This document shows, piece after piece, positions 39,601-46,666 of a stretch of DNA of 64,000 bases; the stretch's first letter is position 1, and every line of letters starts with the position of its first letter. The notes under the pieces were generated by a model. The model searched no databases. It worked only from the letters and a program-made list of their open reading frames with translations, and had not been told where the DNA came from. Both the position numbers and the translations under genes were made by a program. Source of the stretch: Lentilactobacillus sp. Marseille-Q4993 (GTDB lineage Bacteria > Bacillota > Bacilli > Lactobacillales > Lactobacillaceae). Where the stretch lies: assembly GCF_951230165.1 (NCBI RefSeq), contig NZ_CATNVB010000002.1:93486-157485 (forward strand), written 5' to 3'.

Positions 39601-41876
39601 GCTCTAGCCTTAGCAACAGCTGAATCAATTTCAGGTTGACTAGTTGATGCATCAATCATTCCATTATAAGCATCTTTTTGGGCATCAGTAAGGTCAGTCA
39701 AACCATTAACAATGTCCTTAGCGTTAGCCTTGGCCTTTTCTAAGTTTTGCCTGTTCTGATTATTTAGTGTATTAGCTTCCCCAAATGCTTGAGATACACC
39801 ATCTCTATCAGTTGCAGCATTTACGTTGTTAATAGCATTTTGCTTGCCTGCAGCTGTAAGATACGACATATCTTTAATGCCTTGAATAGCTTGATCCTTA
39901 AGAGCTTGTAATGCCTTAGCATCTCCATCTTTGGTAGCTTGATACATATCTTCCAAATAGGCGTCATTGAGATGTTCATTAACCTCTGGCACGTCAGCTG
40001 ACTTGGCAATAAGGTCTTTGTAATTGTCTTTTGCGGCTTGGCTAAGGTGAGTTAAGCTATCAACTGCCTTCTTAGCAGCATCCTTAGCCTTTTGCAATGA
40101 AGTATCAGTAGGATTCTGGTTTGCCTTGTTAATTTCGTTTTGAGCGTTTGCTTGGTCAACAACTGCTTTAACTCCATCAGCATCAGTAGCTGCGTCAACG
40201 CCCTTCTTGTAGGCATTCTTTTGATCCTGTGATAGGTAAGGCATACTATCGATAGCTTTCTTACCAGCATCTTTAGCATCATTTAGGGCGTCTTGGTTGC
40301 CCTTATCGTTGTTTGCCTTGTTAATTTCATTTTGAGCGTTAGCTTGGTCGATAACGTTTTGAATCTCGCTACCTGACGTTGCTTCATCAATAGCCTTCTT
40401 ATAATCATCTTTTTGTTGATCAGTAAGGTCAGTCATGTCGTCAATTGCATCTTTAGCCTTGTCCTTAGCATCTTGCAAAGCTTGTGTATCTTTGTTGGCT
40501 TTGTTGATTGCGTCTTGGGCGATGGCGTTAGAAACAACTTGATCGATTGCTTCCTTGGTGTTGGCATTGTCAACATCCTTCTCGAAAGCGGTCTTTTGAG
40601 CTGGAGTTAAGTTTTCCAACTTATCAATGGTGTTCTTTGCGTCTTTCTTAGCTTGAGTAAGATCAACCGCTTGTTTATCACTTTGTTTCTTAGCATCGCT
40701 ATAAACTTGACCGACACCATCGCTAGTCGTTTGGTTATTTACCTTGTCCTTGTAATCATTCTTTTGAGAATTAGTCAAGTTAGGTAAGTTATCAATTAAA
40801 TTGTTAGCGTAGTCTTTAGTCTTTTCAATTGAGTTGTAGTGGTATTCACGAACTCGAGCACCAAAATCATTGGTTGCAGTATCACCAGAAACACCAGCAA
40901 GTGTAAGGTACATACCACCATTGGCCTTATCAGCACCCGTGATTTGACGTGTCCACTGAGAACCGCTAAATGCACCAGTGTTCTTGTAAATGTTTTGTGG
41001 ATATGGATGACTTAATGATGGACCATAAGCGTTGTCATCAACGGTAACGGTAAGAACACTTGTCTCTGCATTATAATCAACACGATAAGTATGTTCTTTA
41101 CCATCCATCAAGTCAGTATTCATCGAAACAACTTGGGCATTTGGATCTTTAGAACCAGCAGCATCAACAATACCCCACTGAGGAACTCGTTCATTAGAAT
41201 TTAAATTACCTTCAGGACTAGTTGTTCTCCAGCTAACAACCTCAGACGGAACGTTAATTTGGCCAGGACCGAGCAATTGGTTCCTGAAATCACCATATAA
41301 CTGGTTATCGTTGTAGTGTTCATCAAATACCAATCCAAAGGCATTAGCCAAACCATTCATACCAAGAAATCCACCATCTGGCTTCATTCCTGGAAAGCTA
41401 TCACCAGGACGAGTTGAACTAAACAGGAAGTTAAATGCATCCCCTGCTTTATTGTTATTAAGAATTCCGTTCTTTTGACTACCAAATTTAGCATTACCAG
41501 TAAACGAGAAATCGTGCTTAAAGTCCATCTTGTATTTAGACGTCAAATAGCCATATGTGTTAGGTGAGCCTTGAGTTAAGGCTGCGTAACCTTCATCATT
41601 AATTGATGAAGTACCAGTATTAGTTTGGTTAGTAAAATCATTTCTAGCGGTACTGCTAATACCACTAACGTCACCAACTTTATCCCAATCAATGCCTTCA
41701 ATCACAGCAGCGTGAGCATCTACACCGTTATTGGTATTTGGAACATTAACTTCCGAAACACCAACTGATGTAGTTGCAGCTAGACCAGCAGAAAACAAAA
41801 GCATAGAAGCAACCTTCTTTGAGTATCTCTTAGAAGAATTGTTTTCATTCTTATTGTTCGAAGAGTCTTTCTTCAT
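30630..41876 (-). CDS. Giant secreted lectin/GA-repeat surface protein, 3748 residues
   Basis: A single uninterrupted frame of 11.2 kb, roughly 400 kDa. Domains: long export signal (residues 1 to about 56), L-type (legume-like) lectin domain (about 57-345) with EGYAALTQG, FGLVFDEHYN and SWRTTSPEGNLNSN, then about 52 three-helix repeats (about 346-3460), a Gly/Ser/Thr/Asn linker, and three C-terminal modules each ending in Y/F-I/V-T-A/G-N-x-K (SLAP/DUF5776-like). The repeats resemble GA modules found in staphylococcal Ebh. There is no LPXTG, so retention is probably non-covalent through the basic C-terminus. Likely role: a long stalk displaying a sugar-binding head for adhesion or aggregation; binding target unknown. 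GGGGGA precedes the ATG; it has its own promoter and terminator. Confidence 0.92.
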   Translation of the reverse strand: MKKDSSNNKNENNSSKRYSKKVASMLLFSAGLAATTSVGVSEVNVPNTNNGVDAHAAVIEGIDWDKVGDVSGISSTARNDFTNQTNTGTSSINDEGYAALTQGSPNTYGYLTSKYKMDFKHDFSFTGNAKFGSQKNGILNNNKAGDAFNFLFSSTRPGDSFPGMKPDGGFLGMNGLANAFGLVFDEHYNDNQLYGDFRNQLLGPGQINVPSEVVSWRTTSPEGNLNSNERVPQWGIVDAAGSKDPNAQVVSMNTDLMDGKEHTYRVDYNAETSVLTVTVDDNAYGPSLSHPYPQNIYKNTGAFSGSQWTRQITGADKANGGMYLTLAGVSGDTATNDFGARVREYHYNSIEKTKDYANNLIDNLPNLTNSQKNDYKDKVNNQTTSDGVGQVYSDAKKQSDKQAVDLTQAKKDAKNTIDKLENLTPAQKTAFEKDVDNANTKEAIDQVVSNAIAQDAINKANKDTQALQDAKDKAKDAIDDMTDLTDQQKDDYKKAIDEATSGSEIQNVIDQANAQNEINKANNDKGNQDALNDAKDAGKKAIDSMPYLSQDQKNAYKKGVDAATDADGVKAVVDQANAQNEINKANQNPTDTSLQKAKDAAKKAVDSLTHLSQAAKDNYKDLIAKSADVPEVNEHLNDAYLEDMYQATKDGDAKALQALKDQAIQGIKDMSYLTAAGKQNAINNVNAATDRDGVSQAFGEANTLNNQNRQNLEKAKANAKDIVNGLTDLTDAQKDAYNGMIDASTSQPEIDSAVAKARAQDAVNKASKNPTSDTLRQAKDSAKEAINALPYLSDAEKAKFNDAVESATTTAGIADALNQANAQNAINKAKQDSSASALNDAKQNAKNAIDSMQGLTPSQKADYKSQVDAADTPEEVADAFKAAQDQAAKNQEGLAQAKKDAINTINDLKDLTQTQKDAFQKQVQAANTTDEVANVVKQAQAQDAVNKAGKDASQLNNAKNAAKEFINTLPNLSADEKAQFIADVNNAKTAPEVQNAIDQAKAQDTINKAKNDATALQDAKNAAKDAVDSMSNLTDAQKDAYKKGIDAATNGAGVQAVLDQAKAQDAINKSNADANSSQALTDAKNSAKKAVDSMENLTQAQKDAYKNQIDAAKDGKEVQAILNDAKTQDAVNKANNSTGDEQAKALQDAKNAAKDTVDSLTHLTNDEKKDFNQKIDDAKDANSVMSVVTDAKAQDSINEKTLAKNKQDAKNTIDSLAYLTDQQKTDAKNAIDSATNQSQIDSVVKTATTQNEINKYNSDNSSTTLKNIKDKAKDAVNSMNLTDEQKAAYEKQIDNAKSVSEVQDVLSDAKSQSSTNDAKTDSSKLNEAKEDAKNAVENMSSLTDAQKKDYQNQINNAKNANDVQNIVDQARVQDAINKAVNTNNQANFDNAKNTAKNAVDNMTTLTDKEKQDYKDRIDEAKTTDDIQNIINEATQKDLSNKYNNNTSDNNILDQLKDITKKIIDQMTSLTDAQKEAYKKAIDSATNTDTLDKITTDANNQNTTNKENVDKSKSDSQSQIDRMDSLTQEQKEYYKKLIENSTTTEEINRIINEATTQNKINESKNDSTNTQKLNDAKNSAKNSVSDMSDLTDQQKKDYQNRIDNAKSAEEVQQIIDEARTQNAVNNAKNNSTSSEAFKNAQDTATNVVNGLDSLTKEQRDEYNKRIADAKSADEISNIVKDAVNQNAINKSTNNTSSTEYLNNAKSTANNVVDTLSNLSSSEKSDYKNRINNAKTAEEVQSIINEAKTTDALNALKKENTEETLNNAKNTAKNSVDDMNYLTDQQKKDYKDRLDKATNASDIENIMKEANQTNNSVKNELTNTKTDAKKTVNNLSDLTTEQKNDFNSRIDNAKSKEEVQSIIDQAQAQNAINKAKNDQTSTTLTEAKNSAKNAVNNMSSLSQTEKDNFNKLIDSATTAEQVEDALSQARAQNDINKSKNDSRALQDAKNSAKNAVDGLDYLSQTEKDNFKKQIDNASDTAGVQNALDQANTQNAVNKANQASDADKAKALQDAKDEANKAIDNLANLSNAEKEAAKNKVNSATNANDVQSALNDAKALDAINKATNDKSAQALQDAKNAANDAIDKLAYLTPAQKDAAKKEVNAATDAAGVKDALTKAQDANNTGKQALDQQKTNAKNTISGLNDLTPEQKTNYINQIDAATNKAQIDSTVANAQAQNDLNAAAKDPQNPDSLAKAKTAANNAIDAMTGLSATEKSDFKAQVNKQTSVDGVITVLNNARLQDAINRAKTDSSALPDVKDAGKDVVDTTPGFTDGDKDNIKKDIDNAKTPDEVQKIIDDAKALGDAKTDGKKTVDGLDNLTPDQKNEYKNRIDNASTPDAVQKIVDEAKKESSTPTDLTAAKKTAKETIDNLANLSNAQKDAYKQSVDASTSQAQIDAAVAAAKAQDAIEAANKDNGKLPAAKTAAKDAIDKLVNLSSDQKAAYKKAVDAATDADGVENALKQAQAQDAINKENSDKQNAEALQKAKNAGRDAIDAMPYLTDAQKKAYKDALDNAKTPDDVATVVNEAAARDAINKANADQDAASLAAAKDAATKAINALPNLTDAHKADFVNKVKDAKTSGDVQAILIQAIAQDALDKKDPSADDLAKAKESAKNAIDAMPYLTQTDKDAAKKAVDDAKDAAGVTTALENAAAKNEANKNGSALTDAKTKGKADIAELGNLTQDQRDAYNKLIDAATTPAQIDSIVANAKAQDAVEAQKKNPSSDNLKKAKDAVVDAINKLTGLSADEKAKFGKQANDATNIDGVLQALSDARLQDALNRAGKGDSSALNDAKDAGKDAIDANPNLTPDQKEDIKKDIDNAKTPEEVDQIVKDAQDFNKTKQEAKDTIDGLDNLTNSQKQGYKDRIDKAKTPSDVKAIVDEATKANDDAQATTLDEIKKDAKNTINNLKNLSDAEKQTYLDRVDAATTKADVNKAVADAKTADANKGQADLAAAKKDAKDTVNALTDLSDAEKKAFNDKIDAATDKDQVNQVVTQAQAQDAANKADNDASQLQAAKDAGKKAIDAMPYLSTAEKDAYKTAIDSAKDGKDVASIVKNATAINDANKAAQDATDAALKTAKDSAKDAVNGLKSLSDSQKEDFLKQIDDASTPKEVAAIAKQAQAQDALEYAKQNASDKEALQKAKDDAKAAIDAMPNLTKKDKDDAKTAVDQSQTVNDVKTALDNAKQKNDDNAKTLDTAKKDATDKVDNLTNLSTDEKNAFKDKINKATSTDQIDSIVANATAQDSANASKKDPTDTSKLDKAKEDAKKAVDAMPNLTDKQKTDFKADIDSAKDAAEVQNIVDQAKVQDAANRGTSDPDATNDAKEAGKDVVDNTPGLTDNDKKDINDKINDAKTPDEVNKIVEEAKELGKDKTDGKETVNNTDGLTDQDKKDINSKIDDAKTSDEVKEIIKEAQDLGESKVKGKDTIDDLNNLTPSQKQEYKDRIDNAKTADEVQSILTEATNANGGSGNQGGNTTGNGTVSGGSSLVSVVPGGSSDTNSGSGSNTGNTGNETKPDAAVGEVVYATNKIYLYENPTFNKSQRLAGYSKKPRINRPMFVVTGTDKSKNGVLRYKVRDVNHKSATAGKTGYITANDKYVVPVYYKSVPSNKTITVIAAKGANGYRTSGLTGKIKNYKQGTVLKIKGVEKRGMAYRYILNDGSYITANKKLVAVGKLVQPVTIKTKKGIKLYKDVNLSKVKSNIKKGKTLKVKYYAYSRENSNTTHGTKRYAVAGGFVTGNSKFVSITKTAN
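31500..40845 (-). repeat. Coding tandem repeat, about 52 units of about 180 bp
   Basis: Each unit follows the pattern AK-x2-AK-x2-I-D-x-L/M-x2-LT-x2-QK-x2-Y, then I-x2-A-x5-V-x2-I/V, then A-x-AQ-x-A-I/V-N-KA. I counted about 52 LT/LS-x2-QK cores between residues 346 and 3460 of the giant protein. Two early units (near 39,830-40,030) are divergent, and some late units are shortened, lacking the AQ-x-A-I-N tail. Units diverge enough that the DNA is not an exact repeat. Confidence 0.9.
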
Positions 41877-41923
41877 TTATATTTCCCCCTATTTGTTTCA
41901 AATGTAACCTTAGTACGAATTTT

Positions 41924-41929
41924 ATTATA
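41924..41929 (-). promoter_or_regulatory. -10 element for the giant gene
   Basis: A perfect TATAAT on the minus strand lies 48 nt upstream of the ATG. No good TTGACA is found 16-18 nt further up (TTTCTT at best), so the -35 is weak. Confidence 0.5.
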
Positions 41930-42064
41930 ACACACAACTAATATAAAGAAAGCATATAAAATCATAAAACTTGCATTTCAACTTTTAATTTTACACGCTT
42001 ATTTGTTATAGGTTAAAGGCTACTCACTGTCAAAAAAAGAAACACAGCATTTACAAAAAATTAC

Positions 42065-42097
42065 AAAAAAAGCATCCTATCTCTAAGATGTTTTTTT
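42065..42097. terminator. Terminator after the small lectin gene
   Basis: Stem CATCTTA/TAGGATG with GAGA loop, flanked by A7 and T7 runs, 14-20 bp after the stop of the small lectin gene; it could work in both directions. The rest of 41877-42110 holds only the upstream region of the giant gene. Confidence 0.75.
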
Positions 42098-42110
42098 ATT
42101 TAGTGTGCTT

Positions 42111-43166
42111 TTAGTAAATGTTAGCTGCGGTTCTAACTTGAACGCCAAAGTTGTTGTAAGCTTTGTCACCAGTTGTACCAGTGAATGAAAGGTAAAGACC
42201 ATCTTTCTTGTCTTGACTGGATACAGTACGAGTCCAAGTACCACCGTTGATAGCACCAGTATTCTTATAAATGTTTTGGGCGTTCCACTTCCATCCAAAA
42301 TTATAAAGGTTGTCAGGAACGGTAACAGTAATAGTGCTTGTTTCGGCATTGTAGTTTATGACGAACATGTGTCCCTTACCATCCATCAAGCTAGGATTCA
42401 TTGAAACTACTTGAGCGTTAGGATCTTTCGAACGTGCAGCATCAACTAGACCCCAGTTAAGGATACGTGCGTTTGAATTCAAGTTTCCTTCTGGACTAGT
42501 GGTCCTCCAAGATGTAACGCCTGTCGGTGTTCTCACCATCCCTGGACCAAAGAGCTGATTACGGAAGTCTCCCATTTGGTCTTGAGTGTTGTAATGTTCA
42601 TCAAATGCAAGTCCAAATGCGTTACTTAATCCTTGCATGCCAAGGTAGCCACCAGCCGCTGAACTTTCACGACCAGCAAACACTTCTTGCGGGTTTTCTG
42701 AACTAAACAAGAAGTTAAATCCATCACCAGCGGGACCACCCTTTAAGTTAGGATACGATCCGTCACGTGATCCAAAATAAGCATTTCCAGTAATTGTCCA
42801 ATCGTGTTCAAAGTTTAATTTTTGGTTTGAAGTGACATATCCAACTTCATTCTTTGAACCTTGAGTTAATGCTGCATAACCTTCACTGTTGAATTTTGAA
42901 GTACCAGTAGAAGTTTTAGGTGTAAAGTTCTTGTAAGCAACAGCGTTAGTCCCATCTTGGCCAGCAGTATCAGTAGCACTGCTTAAATTTGTAGTACCAG
43001 AAGATAAGTTAGTACCAATCTTTTGACTTGCTATTGAAGTTGTTGATTGTGGTGCGTAACTACCAAATGCTTTAGCGGGCTGTGCCGACCCCAAAGTAGC
43101 AAAGCCAGCGAGTGCAGCTGATGCAATAAGCATTGAGGCTGCCTTCTTTATTGTATTTCTCTTCAT
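42111..43166 (-). CDS. Secreted L-type lectin protein, 351 residues
   Basis: A Sec signal peptide (MKRNTIKKAASMLIASAALA, cleavage near AKA-FG at about 34) is followed by one L-type lectin domain of about 260 residues closely similar to the head of the adjacent giant protein: both share GYAALTQG, DGFNFLFSS or AFNFLFSS, SWRTTSPEGNLNSN and SKDPNAQVVSMN. The protein ends right after the lectin (VQVRTAANIY), with no repeats and no wall-binding domain. It may be a soluble lectin or bind the surface through its sugar ligand. It lies 234 bp upstream of the giant gene on the same strand, with its own terminator. Confidence 0.88.
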   Translation of the reverse strand: MKRNTIKKAASMLIASAALAGFATLGSAQPAKAFGSYAPQSTTSIASQKIGTNLSSGTTNLSSATDTAGQDGTNAVAYKNFTPKTSTGTSKFNSEGYAALTQGSKNEVGYVTSNQKLNFEHDWTITGNAYFGSRDGSYPNLKGGPAGDGFNFLFSSENPQEVFAGRESSAAGGYLGMQGLSNAFGLAFDEHYNTQDQMGDFRNQLFGPGMVRTPTGVTSWRTTSPEGNLNSNARILNWGLVDAARSKDPNAQVVSMNPSLMDGKGHMFVINYNAETSTITVTVPDNLYNFGWKWNAQNIYKNTGAINGGTWTRTVSSQDKKDGLYLSFTGTTGDKAYNNFGVQVRTAANIY

Positions 43167-43416
43167 AAAAAAATCCCTCCAAATAAAATAAATAAATGTA
43201 TTGGTTTACACATACTAATCAAAGTCCTATGATTTTCACCCTAATCACCGAACGTTAGAATGTGATACCATGCTCAGAAATAAATAAGTAATGCAGTAAT
43301 CTAGAGCTTCAGTCACAATTCTGAATAACTTATTAGCATATGTATCCCTTAAACATACTAACATACACCTTACGGTTGGAACACAATTATGCCTAAAAAA
43401 ATTCATAAAAAATTCA
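43167..43416. other. Intergenic region upstream of the small lectin gene
   Basis: About 250 bp between the argS terminator and the lectin start. I see a GGAGGG ribosome site just before the lectin ATG and AT-rich sequence with short direct repeats (GTATGTTAGTATGTTTA on the minus strand near 43,345-43,365), but no convincing promoter pair or gene. A 66-residue open frame here has no ribosome site or recognisable content. Confidence 0.5.
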
Positions 43417-43467
43417 CAAAAAGCCTTAAAACCGCGGAATACCAACCACGATTTTGAGGGCTTTTTT
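43417..43467 (-). terminator. Rho-independent terminator after argS
   Basis: On the minus strand an imperfect long stem (AAAGCCCTCAAAATCGTGG with CCGCGGTTTTAAGGCTTTTT) follows the argS stop by about 25 bp and ends in T5. Confidence 0.8.
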
Positions 43468-43491
43468 CAAATTTATTTAATTTGTTATGAA

Positions 43492-45183
43492 CTACATCTC
43501 ATCCGGTGCCTGAACACCCAAAAGATTCAATGATTCTTTTAATACGATTGAAACTGATTTGACTAATGAAAGTCTTGCGCTTAAGTTCTCATCCTCAACC
43601 AAAATCTTTGAGTGTGCGTAATACTTGTTAAATGCCTTAGCAAGCCGCAACGAGTATTTAGCTATTTCTGATGGTTCAAAGTCTTGGCATGCACTCTTGA
43701 CGATTTCTGGGAAGTCTTGAAGCATTCTAATAGTTTCCCATGCAGCAGAATCGTCCAAATGCTTGTCTGTCGGCTTGAGCTCTTGCTTACCAGCTTTTCG
43801 TAAAATACTTTCAGCTCTAGCATGTGAGTATTGAACGTATGGGCCAGTTTCACCTTCAAATTTCAACTGATCTTCAAGAACAAAATCAATGTTGTTGATC
43901 CGTTCGTTCTTAAGGTCACCGAAAATGATTGCTCCTACCCCAACCTGGTTAGCAACTTCGTCTTTATTAGGTAAATCAGGGTTCTTTTCTTCAATTTGTT
44001 TTTGAGCAAGTTCGATTGCATCATCAAGAACCTCATCAAGCAAGATGATTCGGCCAGAACGAGTTGACAATTTCTTACCGTTAACGGTAATTAAGCCAAA
44101 TGGAATGTGATGTAAATCATTAGCTGAATTAACGCCCATCTCAAGTAATACTGCCTTAAGTTGCTCAAAATAGTTGGTTTGTTCAGAACCAACTACATAT
44201 AGGTTCATAGCAGGCTTGTAAGTCTTATCCCGATAAATAGCGGTTGCGATATCCCGCGTGATGTATAAAGTGGCACCATCACTCTTTAAGATCAATGCAG
44301 GATTCAAATTATACTTATCGAGCATAACAACTTGAGCTCCCTGAGATTCTTGTAGAAGATTCTTCTCCTTAAGGATATCGATACCTTCCTGCATCTTATC
44401 ATTGTAGAAAGCTTCACCATTGTAAGTATCAAATGAAACTCCAAGTTTGTCATAAATCTTGTTGAAGGCTTTCAAAGACTCATCTCTGAACCATTTCCAA
44501 AGACTGGTTGCTTCTTCATCACCATCTTCAAGTTTTTTAAACCACTCGCGGGCTTCGTCGTCAAGTTCAGGATGCTCCACGTCTTCCTTATGGAACTTAA
44601 CGTAGTATTTAACTAGGTTATTGATTGGATCAGCCTTAACATCATCCTCATTACCCCAAAGTTTGTATGCAGTGATCAGCTTACCAAATTGAGTTCCCCA
44701 ATCACCCAAATGATTATCTTTGATTGGATGGTAACCATTCTTCTCCAAAATTTTAGCAATGGAGTTACCAATAACGGTTGACCGCAAATGACCCATTGAG
44801 ATTGGCTTAGCGATGTTAGGAGATGACATGTCGATTGGTACATTGCCACCCTTACCAGAATCATTTTGACCATATGCTGCGCCTTCTTCAAGAATAGTAG
44901 TTAACACCTCGTTGCTAACTGCCATTTTGTCAAGGAAGAAGTTAACGTAAGCACCCTTAACCTCTACATTTTCGAATGATGATTTATCAATTTTTTCTAC
45001 TAACTCTGCAGCAATGATATTTGGGGCCTTGTGCATCATCTTTGCTAAGGTAAAGGCAGGAAATGCGAGATCACCCATTGAAAAGTCCTTCGGTCTTTCC
45101 AATTTTTGATAAATTTCAGCTGAAGAAAGTTCGCCGTCTAGTGCAGTGTATAGTGCGTTTGTTACCTGTGCTTTATAGTCCAT
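43492..45183 (-). CDS. argS: Arginyl-tRNA synthetase
   Basis: Class I synthetase of 563 residues from MDYKAQVTNALYTAL. Order: N-terminal Add1 domain, HIGH-type motif SMGHLRSTVIGNS near residue 122 (here in the form GHLRS), catalytic core, the KMSKS-like region KLSTRSGRIILL, and a DALR anticodon-binding domain ending in LLGVQAPDEM. The ATG at 45183 is preceded by GGAGG; the longer frame starting 54 bp upstream overlaps the T-box terminator. Regulated by the T-box directly upstream. Confidence 0.96.
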   Translation of the reverse strand: MDYKAQVTNALYTALDGELSSAEIYQKLERPKDFSMGDLAFPAFTLAKMMHKAPNIIAAELVEKIDKSSFENVEVKGAYVNFFLDKMAVSNEVLTTILEEGAAYGQNDSGKGGNVPIDMSSPNIAKPISMGHLRSTVIGNSIAKILEKNGYHPIKDNHLGDWGTQFGKLITAYKLWGNEDDVKADPINNLVKYYVKFHKEDVEHPELDDEAREWFKKLEDGDEEATSLWKWFRDESLKAFNKIYDKLGVSFDTYNGEAFYNDKMQEGIDILKEKNLLQESQGAQVVMLDKYNLNPALILKSDGATLYITRDIATAIYRDKTYKPAMNLYVVGSEQTNYFEQLKAVLLEMGVNSANDLHHIPFGLITVNGKKLSTRSGRIILLDEVLDDAIELAQKQIEEKNPDLPNKDEVANQVGVGAIIFGDLKNERINNIDFVLEDQLKFEGETGPYVQYSHARAESILRKAGKQELKPTDKHLDDSAAWETIRMLQDFPEIVKSACQDFEPSEIAKYSLRLAKAFNKYYAHSKILVEDENLSARLSLVKSVSIVLKESLNLLGVQAPDEM

Positions 45184-45210
45184 TCTGTATTCCTCCGTAA
45201 AAAAATGTAT

Positions 45211-45415
45211 AAAAAAACTCTTGCTCAATAAAGGCAAGAGACGAGAAAACCCGCGGTACCACTCTAGTTGATATCAAATATCCGCTCATTATTAATATTA
45301 GTTATTCTAAAAAGCACGTTCGTTAGAATTACCTTTCCGGCTACCACCATCCCGGAATCGCTGTTAAGCAATTGCTCTAACTACTACTCTTTTATCATTG
45401 AATTGTTCGCCGACT
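45211..45415 (-). promoter_or_regulatory. T-box riboswitch of argS
   Basis: The minus strand contains the T-box sequence AGAGTGGTACCGCGGG (45250-45265), a terminator CTCTTGC/GCAAGAG with T7 (45211-45240), and an upstream Stem I including GGATGGTGGTAGCCGG. A CGT triplet at 45316-45318 lies where the arginine specifier is expected. The 5' limit is set by the neighbouring tRNA gene. Confidence 0.9.
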
Positions 45416-45426
45416 AATCGTCGGGA

Positions 45427-45497
45427 AGCGGGTAACGGGAATCGGACCCGCGACACAAGCTTGGGGAGCTTGGATTTTACCACTAAACTATACCCGC
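45427..45497 (-). tRNA. tRNA-Gly (anticodon CCC)
   Basis: On the minus strand a 71-nt cloverleaf has acceptor arms GCGGGTA/TACCCGC, D-arm with AGTTTAGTGGTAAAA, anticodon stem CAAGC/GCTTG with loop TCCCCAA (anticodon CCC), and T-arm GCGGG-TCCGATT-CCCGT. CCA is not encoded. It is an isolated tRNA gene just upstream of the argS T-box. Confidence 0.93.
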
Positions 45498-45613
45498 ACA
45501 ACGTTAGTATTATACAACGCTTCCTAACGTTTCAGCAACTACAAATTTTAGTAGTTATTTTTAATTGCATTTTAAAACGGCCTAACTGATACTTATTTAT
45601 AGAGGTGAAATTC

Positions 45614-45952
45614 ATGTGGGTCACATTTAATTACATAGTATGGCTATTATATTTAATCGTTGCACTTATTGGGATTACAAGAGAAACTAAAAAACGCGTC
45701 ATCCAATCAATGATGTGGGGACGACTCCTGTACTTCCTAATAATTATTTCTCAGGCCGTTATCTCAATCAGGTCAATCAGTCGCCACCCTGGGTACACTA
45801 TCGGAGCTGCAATTATTACTTTTGTAGCAATCGTATTGTTTGAAGTTGTTCTGGGTAAAAAACAAGACGGCACCAGGTTTGATGCCGACTCACTTGTTTT
45901 AATATTTTTTATTATCGCTGGCGCTTTAGGCCAGACCTTGATTAATTTTTAG
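45614..45952 (+). CDS. YisL/DUF1516-like small membrane protein
   Basis: This 112-residue protein has four hydrophobic segments and short charged loops (TRETKKRVIQSMMWGRLLYF), resembling the UPF0344/YisL group. Function unknown. GAGGTG precedes the ATG at 45614, preferred over an in-frame GTG three codons earlier. Its 3' end overlaps the racemase gene by 11 bp, tail to tail. Confidence 0.65.
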   Translation: MWVTFNYIVWLLYLIVALIGITRETKKRVIQSMMWGRLLYFLIIISQAVISIRSISRHPGYTIGAAIITFVAIVLFEVVLGKKQDGTRFDADSLVLIFFIIAGALGQTLINF

Positions 45953-46655
45953 GCTGGGTTTCTCGAGCTAACTTAATTGTTTCATCAGCTAACACCGTTT
46001 GGGCATCAATCACGGGATAATCGTGGTTAGATGCCCTTTGTTCTGCAACGGATAATTCAGTACACCCTAAAATCACAACATCGCACCCAAGTTCATTAAC
46101 CATTTGATCAAGAATCTTGTGGTACAAATCGGCATCGACATAATTCTTTTCCTTGATGTCATCGTAAATCAGCTCCATTGTCTCATCCGCAATCTCTTCT
46201 GTAGGTTTGACTAAATCATACCCAACATCCAAGATTTCCTTATCGTAGATTCCGTCATGGAGCGTCCCTCTAGTAGCAATCAAGCCGATTTTACGAGCCT
46301 TTTTGATATATTTTGGAATAGCGGCCACCGTCATTCTGGGCATATGCAAAATTGGTTTTGTTGTTAACTTGACTAGATCATCATAGAAATAGTGGGCCGT
46401 GTTACATGGAATCACAAAGAAATCCGGATTCATGTTCGAATACATCTCAATATCTTTTTTGAGTGGAACAAACGGATTTGGTTTAGAGTGATCCAAAATA
46501 TAGTCCGTTCTATCTGGAACCGCTGCGTCATTAACCAAAACGTAATTTAAATAATCCTGATCCTTACTTGCATCAGTGTGTTCATTTAAAATGTGCACAA
46601 ATGTCTCGGTGGCTTCAGTTCCCATTCCGCCGATAATCGTGAAAAAGTGATCCAT
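45942..46655 (-). CDS. racD: Aspartate racemase (amino-acid racemase)
   Basis: This 237-residue PLP-independent Asp/Glu racemase family protein has the start FFTIIGGMGTEATETFV and two catalytic cysteines in VIPCNTAHYF (near 84) and ILGCTELSVA (near 196). In this setting it should make D-aspartate from L-aspartate in the cytoplasm. It lies 11 bp after the ATP-grasp ligase gene that would use D-aspartate, last gene of the cross-bridge operon. Confidence 0.88.
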   Translation of the reverse strand: MDHFFTIIGGMGTEATETFVHILNEHTDASKDQDYLNYVLVNDAAVPDRTDYILDHSKPNPFVPLKKDIEMYSNMNPDFFVIPCNTAHYFYDDLVKLTTKPILHMPRMTVAAIPKYIKKARKIGLIATRGTLHDGIYDKEILDVGYDLVKPTEEIADETMELIYDDIKEKNYVDADLYHKILDQMVNELGCDVVILGCTELSVAEQRASNHDYPVIDAQTVLADETIKLARETQPKN

Positions 46656-46666
46656 GTTAAATCCCC

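Noticed and set aside
31500..40845. Possible CRISPR or satellite array because of regular repeats
   Set aside because: The 180-bp period is a multiple of three, lies in one continuous frame and varies by conservative codon changes; this is a coding repeat, not an array with spacers.
43245..43445. 66-residue open frame upstream of the small lectin gene
   Set aside because: No ribosome site, it runs into the argS terminator, and its composition does not look like a protein.
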